Notes: generated by a model not told the origin, from the letters alone. A DNA stretch of 26,535 nucleotides from Bacteroidales bacterium UBA3630 (GCA_002373995.1 DFLB01000069.1:1-26535), one strand, 5' to 3'; positions 1-8,340 are shown, numbered from the stretch's first letter. Program-made: numbers and translations.

Positions 1-1
1 C

Positions 2-967
2 TATCAGACCGACGACGGGCAAACTCAAATTGATGTCCGTTTGGAAAATGAAACCGTGTGGCTGACACAGGCACAGATGGCGTTGCTCTTTGAGAAAACG
101 CCGCAGAATATAACTATGCATATACGAAATGCTTATAGCGAGGGTGAATTGGACGAATGTGCAACTTGTAAGGAATTCTTACAAGTTCGAAGGGAAGGTG
201 TAAGAGAAATAAAGCGTATGCAAAAGTTTTATGACCTTGATGTCATTATCTCTGTTGGCTATCGCGTGAAGAGTCAGCGAGGTACTGCATTCCGTATCTG
301 GGCAAGAAATGTATTGAAGGACTATCTCGTCAAGGGCTATGCTGTGAACGAGTGCATCCACAAGGAGCAGATTGGCGAGCTGCGGCAGCTGGTGGGCATG
401 CTCGGACGGACCATACAAAACCAGCCGCTGCTTTCGACCGACGAGACCAATGCACTCTTCGACGTGGTGACCGACTACACCTACGCCCTCGACACCCTCG
501 ACAGTTACGACTACCAGCGGCTCACCGTCAGCGACACCACCAGCGAGGCTCCTTTCCGTGCCACCTACGACAACGCCATGCAGGCCATCCGTTCGCTGAA
601 GGAACGTTTCGGCGAGAGCACCCTCTTCGGCAACGAGAAGGACGAGTCGTTCAAGAGCTCCATCGGACAGATCTACCAGACCTTCGACGGTGTGGAGCTC
701 TACCCCAGCACCGAAGAGAAGGCCGCCATGCTGCTCTATCTCGTCACCAAGAACCATTCGTTCAGCGACGGCAACAAACGCATCGCCGCCACGCTGTTCT
801 TGTGGTTTCTGAACAACAACCGCATCCTCTACCGCGAGGACGGCAGCAAGCGCATCGCCGACAACACCCTTGTGGCCCTCACGCTGATGATTGCCGAGAG
901 CCGCCCTGAGGAGAAGGATGTGATGGTGAAGGTGGTGGTGAACCTTATCAACAAGAACAACCTATGA
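2..967 (+). CDS. RhuM-type / Fic (Doc-like) fusion protein, 5' partial
   Basis: The frame is open to the left edge of the window. The residues before the first internal ATG (position 41) read YQTDDGQTQIDVRLEN, which matches the usual start of RhuM family proteins, so the true start lies upstream. The N-terminal part carries the RhuM signature VWLTQAQMALLFEK, a putative DNA-binding region. The C-terminal half is a Fic/Doc-like domain with the motif HSFSDGNKR (nt 755-781), the HxFx(D/N)GNKR core that in active family members carries the catalytic His for AMPylation or phosphorylation. RhuM-Fic fusions are a known architecture and may act as toxin-like or regulatory proteins; the target here is unknown. 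The stop overlaps the next start (ATGA), suggesting translational coupling. Codons are AT-rich up to about nt 340 and GC-rich afterwards, so the two halves may have different histories. Confidence 0.85.
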   Translation, partial: YQTDDGQTQIDVRLENETVWLTQAQMALLFEKTPQNITMHIRNAYSEGELDECATCKEFLQVRREGVREIKRMQKFYDLDVIISVGYRVKSQRGTAFRIWARNVLKDYLVKGYAVNECIHKEQIGELRQLVGMLGRTIQNQPLLSTDETNALFDVVTDYTYALDTLDSYDYQRLTVSDTTSEAPFRATYDNAMQAIRSLKERFGESTLFGNEKDESFKSSIGQIYQTFDGVELYPSTEEKAAMLLYLVTKNHSFSDGNKRIAATLFLWFLNNNRILYREDGSKRIADNTLVALTLMIAESRPEEKDVMVKVVVNLINKNNL

Positions 968-1866
968 ACGTACTGAAGAAATACACCTGGCTGGTGGGGA
1001 CGTTGATGCGTGCGGGCGACAAGGGCTTGACGCTGGAACAGATTGCAGACCGCTGGAACGCCACGGACGAACTGCATGAAGAAGGCGCCTTCGCACGGCG
1101 CAGTTTCCACCGCCACCGCAGCGAGATTCTTGACCTCTTCGGCATCGAGGTTGAGTGTTACATGGACGGTGGTCAGTATCGCTACCGTCTGGCCGACGAC
1201 GGAGGCAGGGAGTACTTCCGCCAGTGGATGATGGATTCCATCGCGGTGCATCATGTCGTGGCCGACAGTCGCGAAGCGGCACAGTATATCATGGTGGAAG
1301 CCACGGACAGCCGAATGCTTCCGGCGCTCTTGGAGGCGTTGAAGGAGCAGCGCACGCTGAAATTCACGTATGCGCCCTACTGGAGCGAAGCACCCTACGA
1401 CTACAGTGGCGTGCAGCCCTATGCTCTCAAGATGTTCGAACGGCGGTGGTACCTCATCGCCCGCCGCGACGGCGACTACCGTATTTTCGCCCTCGACCGC
1501 ATGTCGAAGGTGGAGCAGCAGGCGGAAACCTACAAGCGCGACCCGAAGTTCGACCTGAAGGAGATGTTTGAAGGGGCCTACGGCATCATTGTGGACGATA
1601 CACCCACGGAGTCCATCCGTCTGAAGGTGGACGCCTACCAAGCCAACTACCTGCGCTCGCTGCCCCTGCACAGTAGTCAGCACGAGCTGAAGCGCACCGA
1701 GGAGTATTCCATTTTCTCTCTGCGTGTGCGTCCCACCTACGATTTCAAACAGAAACTCCTCTCCCTCGGCAGTACCGTCGTGGTGCTCCAACCCGAAAGT
1801 CTCCGTGCCGACATGCGTGGCGAGATACAGGAGATGGTGAAAAAATACCGAGACAACGATGAATGA
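964..1866 (+). CDS. WYL-domain transcriptional regulator
   Basis: This 300-residue protein has an N-terminal winged-helix-like segment (residues 1-75, beginning MNVLKKYTWLVGTLMRAG) and a WYL domain with the name-giving motif at residues 160-166 (RRWYLIA), preceded by the usual VQPYALKMFE strand. WYL domains bind ligands, in several cases nucleic acids or nucleotides, and are common regulators of defence and DNA-repair loci. The start overlaps the stop of the RhuM/Fic gene by ATGA, and the end overlaps the start of the exonuclease gene by 8 nt, so the three genes are probably translated as one operon. Length is normal for single-WYL regulators. The ligand and regulated promoter cannot be read from the sequence. 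Confidence 0.88.
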   Translation: MNVLKKYTWLVGTLMRAGDKGLTLEQIADRWNATDELHEEGAFARRSFHRHRSEILDLFGIEVECYMDGGQYRYRLADDGGREYFRQWMMDSIAVHHVVADSREAAQYIMVEATDSRMLPALLEALKEQRTLKFTYAPYWSEAPYDYSGVQPYALKMFERRWYLIARRDGDYRIFALDRMSKVEQQAETYKRDPKFDLKEMFEGAYGIIVDDTPTESIRLKVDAYQANYLRSLPLHSSQHELKRTEEYSIFSLRVRPTYDFKQKLLSLGSTVVVLQPESLRADMRGEIQEMVKKYRDNDE

Positions 1867-2350
1867 CTTTGCAGCCATAGACTTTGAGACGGCCAACGGG
1901 GAGCGGAGCAGCGTGTGTAGCGTGGGGGTGGTCGTGGTGTGCGGGGGCGTGGTGACGGATACTTTCTACAGCCTCATACAGCCCGAGCCGAACTACTACA
2001 GTTGGTTCTGCCAGCGGGTGCATGGGCTCGGGCATGAGGATACCGACGGCGCCGAGGTGTTCCCGGCGGTGTGGCAGAGGATTGAACCGCTCATCGAAGG
2101 GTTACCGCTGGTGGCCCACAACGCCATGTTCGACGAGGGCTGCCTGCGGGCGGTGATGCAGGTGTACCGCATGGACTGGCCGGGATATGTCTTCTACGAC
2201 ACCCTGCGGGCCTCGCGCCGCAAGCTGAAGGGGTTGCCCAACCACCAGCTGCATACTGTCAGCGAGGCTTGCGGATATTGTCTGGCGAACCATCACCACG
2301 CCTTGGCAGATGCTGAGGCGTGTGCCGCCATAGCTCTGAAAATACTTTGA
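1859..2350 (+). CDS. DEDDh 3'-5' exonuclease (DnaQ/epsilon-like)
   Basis: This 163-residue protein has the three exonuclease motifs of the DEDDh family: Exo I IDFET (Asp8, Glu10), Exo II HNAMFDEG (Asp92) and Exo III HHALAD (His146, Asp151). It should remove nucleotides from 3' ends of DNA or RNA using two metal ions. It is a stand-alone domain, shorter than a polymerase III epsilon subunit and without a C-terminal polymerase-binding tail. It overlaps the WYL regulator by 8 nt, so regulator and nuclease are probably co-expressed. It converges on yidD with a 3-nt gap and no room for a separate terminator. Substrate is unknown; roles in repair, RNA turnover or phage defence are all possible. Confidence 0.88.
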   Translation: MNDFAAIDFETANGERSSVCSVGVVVVCGGVVTDTFYSLIQPEPNYYSWFCQRVHGLGHEDTDGAEVFPAVWQRIEPLIEGLPLVAHNAMFDEGCLRAVMQVYRMDWPGYVFYDTLRASRRKLKGLPNHQLHTVSEACGYCLANHHHALADAEACAAIALKIL

Positions 2351-2353
2351 GGG

Positions 2354-2614
2354 TCAGGGGACGGGGTCGTATCCGCTGCCACCCCAGGGATGGCAGCGCA
2401 GGATGCGCTTAAAGGCCAGCCAGCCACCTTTGAAAGGGCCGTATTTCTTGATGGCTTCTTGCGCATATTGGGAACAGGTGGGGGTGTAGCGGCACGCCGG
2501 CGGTGTCAGGGGCGAGATGCAGGTGCGGTAGAAGGCTATCAGCGCGAGCATCAGCCATTCGATGGATTTGCGTAGAGCGGTGTAGGGGATGCGGAGAATG
2601 GAGCGGAGTGTCAT
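2354..2614 (-). CDS. yidD: Membrane protein insertion efficiency factor YidD
   Basis: This 86-residue protein carries the complete YidD core: an amphipathic N-terminus, then FYRTCISPLTPPACRYTPTC, SQYAQEAI, and the GW..KRILRCHPW..GGYDP-like end (here HPWGGSGYDPVP). The family sits at the inner membrane face and assists YidC-dependent insertion of membrane proteins. The start overlaps the rnpA stop by 4 nt (ATGA), the classical rnpA-yidD arrangement. It is the last gene of the minus-strand operon that begins at the C25 protease. The length is typical of the family. Confidence 0.95.
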   Translation of the reverse strand: MTLRSILRIPYTALRKSIEWLMLALIAFYRTCISPLTPPACRYTPTCSQYAQEAIKKYGPFKGGWLAFKRILRCHPWGGSGYDPVP

Positions 2615-3024
2615 GATGGCAGGGTCTTGGCAATGTCGTGCTGCAAAGCTGTCAGCAGCTTGTCCATCTTGTGTCCGAGCTGGTCGAAGGTCAGGATTTC
2701 GTTGTGCACGTAAACCATTGAGAAAACGATGCTGATGCCGTGCTCGTCAAGGAAGTTGTAGAGAAGGTCTTTGCGCAGACGGAAGCATTCGCGGGTAAGC
2801 CGTTTGACGCGGTTGCGGTCTACGGCATGTTTGAATTTGCGCTTGGGGGCGACAATGAGTACCTGGCAAGGGTGGTCGGGGTGATGTGTTACGGAAGCTG
2901 GACGCTCGACGAACATCCATTGGACGCTGTAGGGGAATACCATCAGCCGGTGGCCATCAGCGTAGAGCTGTTCGATAGTCACTCGGCTGCAGAGACGCTC
3001 TTCTTTCTTGAAGGACAGAGCCAT
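2611..3024 (-). CDS. rnpA: Ribonuclease P protein component
   Basis: This 137-residue basic protein has the RnpA signature: an N-terminal FKKEERLCSR segment (binding groove), VAPKRKFKHAVDRNRVKRLTRE with the conserved RNR core, and a C-terminal helix. It is the protein subunit of RNase P, which with the catalytic RNA trims tRNA 5' leaders. It lies 3 nt downstream of hemD and overlaps yidD by 4 nt, so expression should be coupled to the upstream genes. In many bacteria rnpA lies beside rpmH and dnaA; here it follows hemD. No RNase P RNA is seen in the window. Confidence 0.95.
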   Translation of the reverse strand: MALSFKKEERLCSRVTIEQLYADGHRLMVFPYSVQWMFVERPASVTHHPDHPCQVLIVAPKRKFKHAVDRNRVKRLTRECFRLRKDLLYNFLDEHGISIVFSMVYVHNEILTFDQLGHKMDKLLTALQHDIAKTLPS

Positions 3025-3027
3025 CCC

Positions 3028-3993
3028 TCACTCTCCTTTTTCCTTAGGACTTTTGTCAGAGGCGGCGGCCAGTTTTGCTTTCTCGGCCGCGCGCGCGGCG
3101 CGCCGTGCTGCTGCTTGGGCCTTTTTCTCCTCCATGCGGTGCTTGTAGACCTCCTTGTTGGCAATGACAGGTTTGGTACGCTTGTTGGCGGTGGTGATGG
3201 TGCTTTTGATGCCGTGCTTGGCATCGCTTTTTGAGGCGATGACATTGTCCTGCTCCTTGCCCATGATATAGTTTTCCAGCGCCATAGCCATAGAGGGCGC
3301 CGACTGCGTTGGGGCGGCAATGTTGAGTTTGATGCCGTTCTCCTTGAGAGCAGCATGGGTGGAGGTGCCGAAGGCGGCAATAAGTATGTGGTGGTCTTTG
3401 ATGTCGGGGAAACTCTTCACCAAGCTGCGCACCCCGATAGGCGAGAACAGCGCGATGACATCGTATTCGTCGATGTTGAAACGGGTGAGGTCGCGCGGTG
3501 CCGAGGTGTACATGGGTGCTTTGGTGTATTTGATCTTGGCCTTGTCGAGAGCCTTCGTGTATTCGGTCTGCTTCTCGTCCGAGCAGGGGAAGAGGAACTT
3601 CTCGTCGCGGTGCTTGCCGATGACCTCGACGAGGTCCGAGAAATACTGGTTGCCGAAGAACACCTTGCGCTTACGGTACTGGATGTAGTTCTGCAGGTAG
3701 AGAGCAATGGCTTCGGTGGAGCAGAAGTATTTCATGTCCTCGCTGACGGTTTCGCGTAGGTCTTTCAGCATGCGGAAGAAATGGTCGATGGAGTTCTTGC
3801 TGTTGAAGATGATGGCGGTGTAGTCGCCGATATGGATGCGCGTCTTGCGGAAATCGCTGGCAGAGATGCCAACGATCTCGAAAAACTTAAAGAAGGTGAG
3901 TTCTACTTTGTGCTTCTGGATAAGGTTGCGGTAGGGCGATTTCTCCAAATCGGCCGGCTCCGGCTGCGAAATGAGGATTTTCTTGACTTTCAT
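3028..3993 (-). CDS. hemD: Uroporphyrinogen-III synthase
   Basis: The protein (321 residues) matches the Bacteroidota form of HemD: start KKILISQPEP, central IIFNSKNSIDHFF, and VIALFSPIGVRSLVKSFPD. HemD closes hydroxymethylbilane to uroporphyrinogen III in tetrapyrrole synthesis. The enzymatic part ends near residue 245. The remaining roughly 75 residues form a Lys/Ala/Arg-rich tail (including KKAQAAARRAARAAEKAKLA) that is not needed by the fold and is probably disordered or helical and nucleic-acid or membrane binding. Only 34 nt separate it from the DUF4271 gene upstream and 3 nt from rnpA downstream. HemD is poorly conserved in sequence; the call rests on motif pattern and on its neighbour DUF4271, a common pairing in this phylum. 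Confidence 0.85.
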   Translation of the reverse strand: MKVKKILISQPEPADLEKSPYRNLIQKHKVELTFFKFFEIVGISASDFRKTRIHIGDYTAIIFNSKNSIDHFFRMLKDLRETVSEDMKYFCSTEAIALYLQNYIQYRKRKVFFGNQYFSDLVEVIGKHRDEKFLFPCSDEKQTEYTKALDKAKIKYTKAPMYTSAPRDLTRFNIDEYDVIALFSPIGVRSLVKSFPDIKDHHILIAAFGTSTHAALKENGIKLNIAAPTQSAPSMAMALENYIMGKEQDNVIASKSDAKHGIKSTITTANKRTKPVIANKEVYKHRMEEKKAQAAARRAARAAEKAKLAAASDKSPKEKGE

Positions 3994-4027
3994 ACCAGTG
4001 GTGTTGAACTAATCAACTGTCTGTAAA

Positions 4028-4858
4028 CTAACTTATAAAATATTTTGTCAATACCAAAATGGGTGTCATTTCAACGATGCAAAGATAGTAAAAAAGATAG
4101 AATTGCGAGCCCGACGAATGTGTTAAAAAAAGTTTCATCCCACGGAAAAGCCTCATTATAAACTCCAATCCGGTGACGATACCGATGATTGTCAGCATGA
4201 CATCGTGGCCGTGAGGCAGGTAGAAGTACAGGAACAGCAGCGGCACCAGTGCCGATGCCAGTACCAGGTGATACAGGTAGTTGCTGGTGATGTAGAGCGC
4301 CACCGCGCCGCTGTTGTCGAAGATGACACCGAGCAGCCGCATGATGCTGTTTCGCAGCAGATAGGCCGTTGTCAGTGCCAATGTCAGCAGCAGGTATGGC
4401 CCTATGCCGTCGAGCGTCAGACTGTGCACCGTCAAGGCTCCCGCTGCGAGCATCATCAACGCTATGGGTACCAGTTGGACGGTGCGCGTCAGGTTGTTGC
4501 CCCGCAGGATGCGCTCCATGGCACGGCTGTCCACGATGGCTGTCAGCAGGTCGCTGATGCGTAGTTTGTGCAGGCGGAAGTAGGTGCAGAGCAGTGCGGT
4601 GAGCATTGCCAGCACTGCGAATGTCCACGGCGCGGCCATCCCTTGTGTCAAAGGTTGCAGCCCGTTGTGTTCCACACTGAGGCTGTGGCCCATGAAGAGT
4701 GACGGCCGCTGTTGCACCTCGGTCATCGGCCGCGGGGCGAAGACTGAATCCAGCATTGCCACGCCCGCATATTCCTCTTCTGCCGGCTCTGCTGACGGGG
4801 CAGTGGCGGTGTCCCAGAGGTAGAAGGGAAGGGTGCTGAGGTCGAGGGTGTCGTTCAT
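4028..4858 (-). CDS. DUF4271 polytopic membrane protein
   Basis: This 276-residue protein has a hydrophilic N-terminus of about 85 residues followed by several hydrophobic segments (WTFAVLAMLTALLCTYF, LVPIALMMLAAGALTV, YLLLTLALTTAYLLR, LVLASALVPLLFLYFYL and a last pair near the C-terminus). This layout, and its position directly before hemD, fit the DUF4271 family of Bacteroidota inner-membrane proteins of unknown function. The start codon is 3 nt downstream of the C25 protease stop, so it is probably translated from the same message. No catalytic motif is visible. A role linked to envelope or heme metabolism would be a guess from context only. Confidence 0.75.
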   Translation of the reverse strand: MNDTLDLSTLPFYLWDTATAPSAEPAEEEYAGVAMLDSVFAPRPMTEVQQRPSLFMGHSLSVEHNGLQPLTQGMAAPWTFAVLAMLTALLCTYFRLHKLRISDLLTAIVDSRAMERILRGNNLTRTVQLVPIALMMLAAGALTVHSLTLDGIGPYLLLTLALTTAYLLRNSIMRLLGVIFDNSGAVALYITSNYLYHLVLASALVPLLFLYFYLPHGHDVMLTIIGIVTGLEFIMRLFRGMKLFLTHSSGSQFYLFYYLCIVEMTPILVLTKYFIS

Positions 4859-4861
4859 GGT

Positions 4862-7800
4862 TTAGTGTTGGATGATGAGTTTGTGTATCGTGATGCCTTG
4901 GTGGGTGCGGAAGAGCAGGATGTAGAGCCCGTCGGCAAGGGAGGTCAGATCTACGGTGGCGTTGGGCTCCACGGGGGTGTCATACAGACACCGACCGTAG
5001 AGGTCAAGCAGGCGCAGGCTGCCGGCGTGTCTGTTGCCGAGGATTATGGGCCCTGCCGTAGGATTGGGGGATACGTGTAGTTGCGGTTCTCCATTGGCTG
5101 TTCCGATGCCCAGCGTTGACGGGTCGCCGAACCAGCCATAGGGAGCCTCCCACTGTGCCAGCGGCAGGCCGACATCGTCAATCCACACGCAGTCGCTCCC
5201 GGCCGAGGTGCTCTCGTCCTTCACGTAGCGCCAGCGCAGGCTGTGCTGTCCGATGCCGAGCGGATAACTGTAACGCCGCCAAGGGGTCTCGCCTGATACG
5301 CCGTCGCCCTGCACTTGGCCGTCGATGCTGAAGAGCAGTTTGTCGTAGCGGTTTTCGGTCGAGGTGCGCATCCAGAAGCTGATGCTGTCGGGCTGCGGCA
5401 GCAGGAGGTCGATGCCGAGGTCGGAGGTCTGGCGGTAGTCTATGGCACCACTGCGCAGGCTGAAACGACCGGTGTGGCTTACGTTGCTGTCCACCGTCCA
5501 TCCTGCGGTGCCGCCCGTTTGCCACGGATACGACCCCATACCCTCCTCGAAGCAGTCCATGCCGTGGCTGGCGACGAGGTAGAAGCCGTAGTGCTCCGTC
5601 ATGGCACCGCCGTGCAGGGCGGCTTGGACGTGCAGATGGGTCAGTGGGGTGGGGGAGGCGATGGGCGAAAGGGTAAGGCTGTTGGTTGACAGCAGGGTGG
5701 CGGCGGTGTCGGTGGTGGGCAGGGTGGTGACGGCGAGGCGCAGACTGTCCGAAAGCCCTGTCGTCGAGGTCTCAAGCAGGTAGTCGTGACCCGCCAGCAG
5801 GCGCCGTGCCGTGCTGCTGTCGGCTTCGAGCAGGCGGAATGCGGCGGCTGGTGGTGTGTAAGGCAGGCTGTGGCCTGTGACGATGCGGCAGAGCAGGCTG
5901 TCGGTGCCGAGCTGTAGCCGCAGGGTGGCCTGCCACCGCATGGCGGCAGCGGTGATGCTCACGGGCAGCGTCGCGACTGCCTGTGCCTGTGGCGGTAGAT
6001 TGTCGATGGTCAGGCTCTGGGGGGCTATCCAGGCGCCGAAGGCTGAGTCGGCGGCGTCTTGCACGAGGTGGATCTGCAGGCTGTCGAGGGGCAGGCTGCC
6101 GATGTTTTCCACCACGCAGTCGATGCTGTTGTCGCCGGCCGTCACGTTGCGCAGGGTGGCAGCGCGGCCTGTCGCCGCGCTGACGGCGACGGTGTCGACC
6201 GTTGCCATCAGGTTGGGTCCGCTGGCGGTGATCACCGCAGGGCGGCTGTCGAGGCTCTGGCGCAGTGCCAGTTGCCCGTGGCCTGTGGCGTCGATGTCCA
6301 CGGCACCCAGCAGGCTGTCGCCCTGCAGCAGGGTGACGATGGCGCCGGGGGTGGCGGTGACGTCGATCTCTGTCGCTCCGTCGACGATGCCGGTGGCCTG
6401 CAGCGCGGCCTGCTGCGGTGCTCCGGTGTAGAGGCGCAGGCTCGGGTCGCCGAGCAGACAATAGGTCTCGCGGTAGAAGATGTCGTAGGGCGATCCGGCG
6501 GCGCTCACGGCGAGGTTGCCCGCTGCCAGCAGTTGCCCGAGGGTTTCGATGCCGTCGGCGCGTCCCAGCCAGCCGTCGAAGGCACCGAGGCGCGTGGCGT
6601 CATAGTCGGGCTCGAGGCTGAAGGGGTACTTGGCACCCACGGCCCAATAGTAGTCTTCGTTCCAGAGGGTGGAGTTGGTGGCTCCTATCACGCCCACGGC
6701 GCCCCCCACGGGCTTGCGCAGCAGTTGTTCGCCGAGGCAGGTGCCGCTATAGTCGTTGCTTGAGCAGCAGTTGTTTACATAGATGGCGGGCTGGTTTTCG
6801 TCGAGGGTGGCGAAGTGGTTGTAGGTGACGGAGGGTAGTGTCCATCCGGCGTTGGAGCAGTGGGCTGTGTAGTTTACCAGGAGGTTGCCGCGGGCTATGT
6901 CGTCCAGTATCTCGCTGCGCTGGCTGCCCGAGGCGGGATTGTGGTAGCACACGGTGTCGAGGGTGGGGTGGGCCAGCTTGGTCTCGCGGCCGAGGTAGGT
7001 CACCTGGCCGTTGGTGGTGATGGGCGCGGGGTCGCGCAGTTCCTGGCCGGCCACCAGCAGCACGCGGCGCAGCTGTGCGGTGTCGAGCGTGCGGCCTTGT
7101 TCGTAGCGCAGTGTCTTGCTTACGATGGCGTTCAGCTGGGCGGTGTCGTTCACCGGCCAGCGGCCTGTCAGGGCGTCGGGCAGCAGGTCGCCTGTGTGGT
7201 CGGCGTAGTAGAGGTCGGTTGCATGGGTGCCGAGTTCCTCGGGGGCGTGGGTGCCGATGTAGGCCTGCAGCTGTTGCACGTCGCCCACCAGCAGCAGATA
7301 GTCGGGCGGAGCGATGGCGGTTGCGGGGTCGAAGTGCGGGGCGAGGAGAGCCTGTATGCTGTCGCGCAGGTGCGATGTGGCGTAGAGTTCCACCACGTCG
7401 TAGCCCTCTTGCCGCTTCCAGCGCACGAAGGGTTGCAGCCCTTCGCGGTATTCGGGGCGTGAGACGATGAGGTAGCGGCGCGGCCACGCAGTGGCCGCGC
7501 CGCTCTTGGGACCGGTGACTGTCAGGGTGGCGTCGAGGGCTGTGAGCAGTTGCACTGTTGCCTCGGCGGGCCGGTAGACGGCCGGATGGACGCTGAGGCG
7601 CACCACCTGGTGCTGCCCCATCGTGCCGAGGTCTTCGACCACGAGGGGGGCGCCGGCGCTGTAGGCCGTGGCCGAGGCGTAGACCTTCTTGTCGGCAGCG
7701 GCGCGTGGCGCGGGACGGTCTTTGACGGCGGCGCCTGTGTAGGGGGCCAGGTAGTGGTAGCCGCTGTCGGGCAGCTGCATCGTAAGGTAGGCCGGTTGCT

Positions 7801-8092
7801 GCCGCTTGATGTGCAGACGGCAACCCCGCGGCAGCGACAGCAGCACGCCGCCGCGCGGCAGGGCCGGCAGTCCCGCCCGGGGAGCGAGGCTCGGGAGGCC
7901 CTCAGCAAGCAACATCGCGGTGTCGCCGCCGGCGGGCTGCAGGGCCACGGCGCCCAGCCTGAAGCGCAGGGAATAGCCCCCGTCTGCGGTCGCCGATACG
8001 TCGAAAACAGCCCCTCCGGACGGTTGGGCACACAGGCTACCGCCAAGCAACAAGCATAATGTCAATGCAATATATCCAAGCAGAGACTTCAT
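4862..8092 (-). CDS. Gingipain-like C25 cysteine protease with type IX sorting domain
   Basis: The start at 8092 is preferred over an upstream in-frame ATG because it opens a clean signal peptide (MKSLLGYIALTLCLLLGG, cut after SLCA), giving 1076 residues. After a prodomain-like beta-rich region, residues about 210-565 align with gingipain catalytic domains: LVNYTAHCSNAGW supplies the His (His411) and IYVNNCCSSND the Cys (Cys443, beside Cys442). An Ig-like domain follows the LLGDPSLRLYTG segment, then Bacteroidota-type beta domains including a jelly-roll resembling cleaved-adhesin modules (about 860-985), and a C-terminal type A sorting domain (LHVSPNPTAG to the end) that routes it through the T9SS to the surface. 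The GHGS motif of gingipains is AHCS here. PorU, the C25 sortase of the T9SS, is an alternative identity. It heads the operon to yidD. Confidence 0.85.
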   Translation of the reverse strand: MKSLLGYIALTLCLLLGGSLCAQPSGGAVFDVSATADGGYSLRFRLGAVALQPAGGDTAMLLAEGLPSLAPRAGLPALPRGGVLLSLPRGCRLHIKRQQPAYLTMQLPDSGYHYLAPYTGAAVKDRPAPRAAADKKVYASATAYSAGAPLVVEDLGTMGQHQVVRLSVHPAVYRPAEATVQLLTALDATLTVTGPKSGAATAWPRRYLIVSRPEYREGLQPFVRWKRQEGYDVVELYATSHLRDSIQALLAPHFDPATAIAPPDYLLLVGDVQQLQAYIGTHAPEELGTHATDLYYADHTGDLLPDALTGRWPVNDTAQLNAIVSKTLRYEQGRTLDTAQLRRVLLVAGQELRDPAPITTNGQVTYLGRETKLAHPTLDTVCYHNPASGSQRSEILDDIARGNLLVNYTAHCSNAGWTLPSVTYNHFATLDENQPAIYVNNCCSSNDYSGTCLGEQLLRKPVGGAVGVIGATNSTLWNEDYYWAVGAKYPFSLEPDYDATRLGAFDGWLGRADGIETLGQLLAAGNLAVSAAGSPYDIFYRETYCLLGDPSLRLYTGAPQQAALQATGIVDGATEIDVTATPGAIVTLLQGDSLLGAVDIDATGHGQLALRQSLDSRPAVITASGPNLMATVDTVAVSAATGRAATLRNVTAGDNSIDCVVENIGSLPLDSLQIHLVQDAADSAFGAWIAPQSLTIDNLPPQAQAVATLPVSITAAAMRWQATLRLQLGTDSLLCRIVTGHSLPYTPPAAAFRLLEADSSTARRLLAGHDYLLETSTTGLSDSLRLAVTTLPTTDTAATLLSTNSLTLSPIASPTPLTHLHVQAALHGGAMTEHYGFYLVASHGMDCFEEGMGSYPWQTGGTAGWTVDSNVSHTGRFSLRSGAIDYRQTSDLGIDLLLPQPDSISFWMRTSTENRYDKLLFSIDGQVQGDGVSGETPWRRYSYPLGIGQHSLRWRYVKDESTSAGSDCVWIDDVGLPLAQWEAPYGWFGDPSTLGIGTANGEPQLHVSPNPTAGPIILGNRHAGSLRLLDLYGRCLYDTPVEPNATVDLTSLADGLYILLFRTHQGITIHKLIIQH

Positions 8093-8113
8093 GAGACGCT
8101 TCTTACCACGCGG

Positions 8114-8144
8114 CAAAAATACGAAAAAAAACAAGACCGGTAAA
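8114..8144 (-). promoter_or_regulatory. Bacteroidota-type promoter for the C25 protease operon
   Basis: On the minus strand the -7 box reads TATTTTTG (8114-8121), an exact TAnnTTTG match. A near-match to the -33 box (TTTA, 8141-8144) lies 19 nt upstream. It sits just before the chosen start codon at 8092, leaving a very short leader of roughly 15 nt. Confidence 0.6.
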
Positions 8145-8195
8145 AAATTAACGTTGCAAGTGCAGCCGGTGGCGACTGTGGGCTACCGGCTTTTG

Positions 8196-8340
8196 TTGCG
8201 GGCACCCCGCCGCCGCTCCGCCTCCGGACCGCCGTTTGTCCGGCTTTTGTCGGACCATCTCCGGACCATCCTCGGACCACCCTCGGACCATCCCCGGACC
8301 AAGAAGCTATAGACGGCTGTGGTTCAAGCTGTTGTTTTCT
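8196..8340 (+). repeat. Dispersed CGGACC element, copy A
   Basis: First of three copies of one non-coding element. A GC-rich head (8196-8237) is followed by a hairpin GTCCGGC-TTTT-GTCGGAC (8238-8255, one G-T pair). Then come four exact 11-nt units (8251-8261, 8262-8272, 8273-8283, 8284-8294), each beginning CGGACC, and a last unit ending in AAGAAG (8295-8306). A tail with GGTTCAAGCTGTT is shared with the other copies. It lies between the divergent promoters of the protease operon and hisS, outside both predicted transcripts. The 11-nt period excludes coding. Together with the promoters it fills the 376-base gap between these genes. Confidence 0.85.

Noticed and set aside
8238..8306. CRISPR array at the CGGACC repeats
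   Set aside because: Units are 11 nt and directly adjacent, with no spacers, and no cas genes are present.
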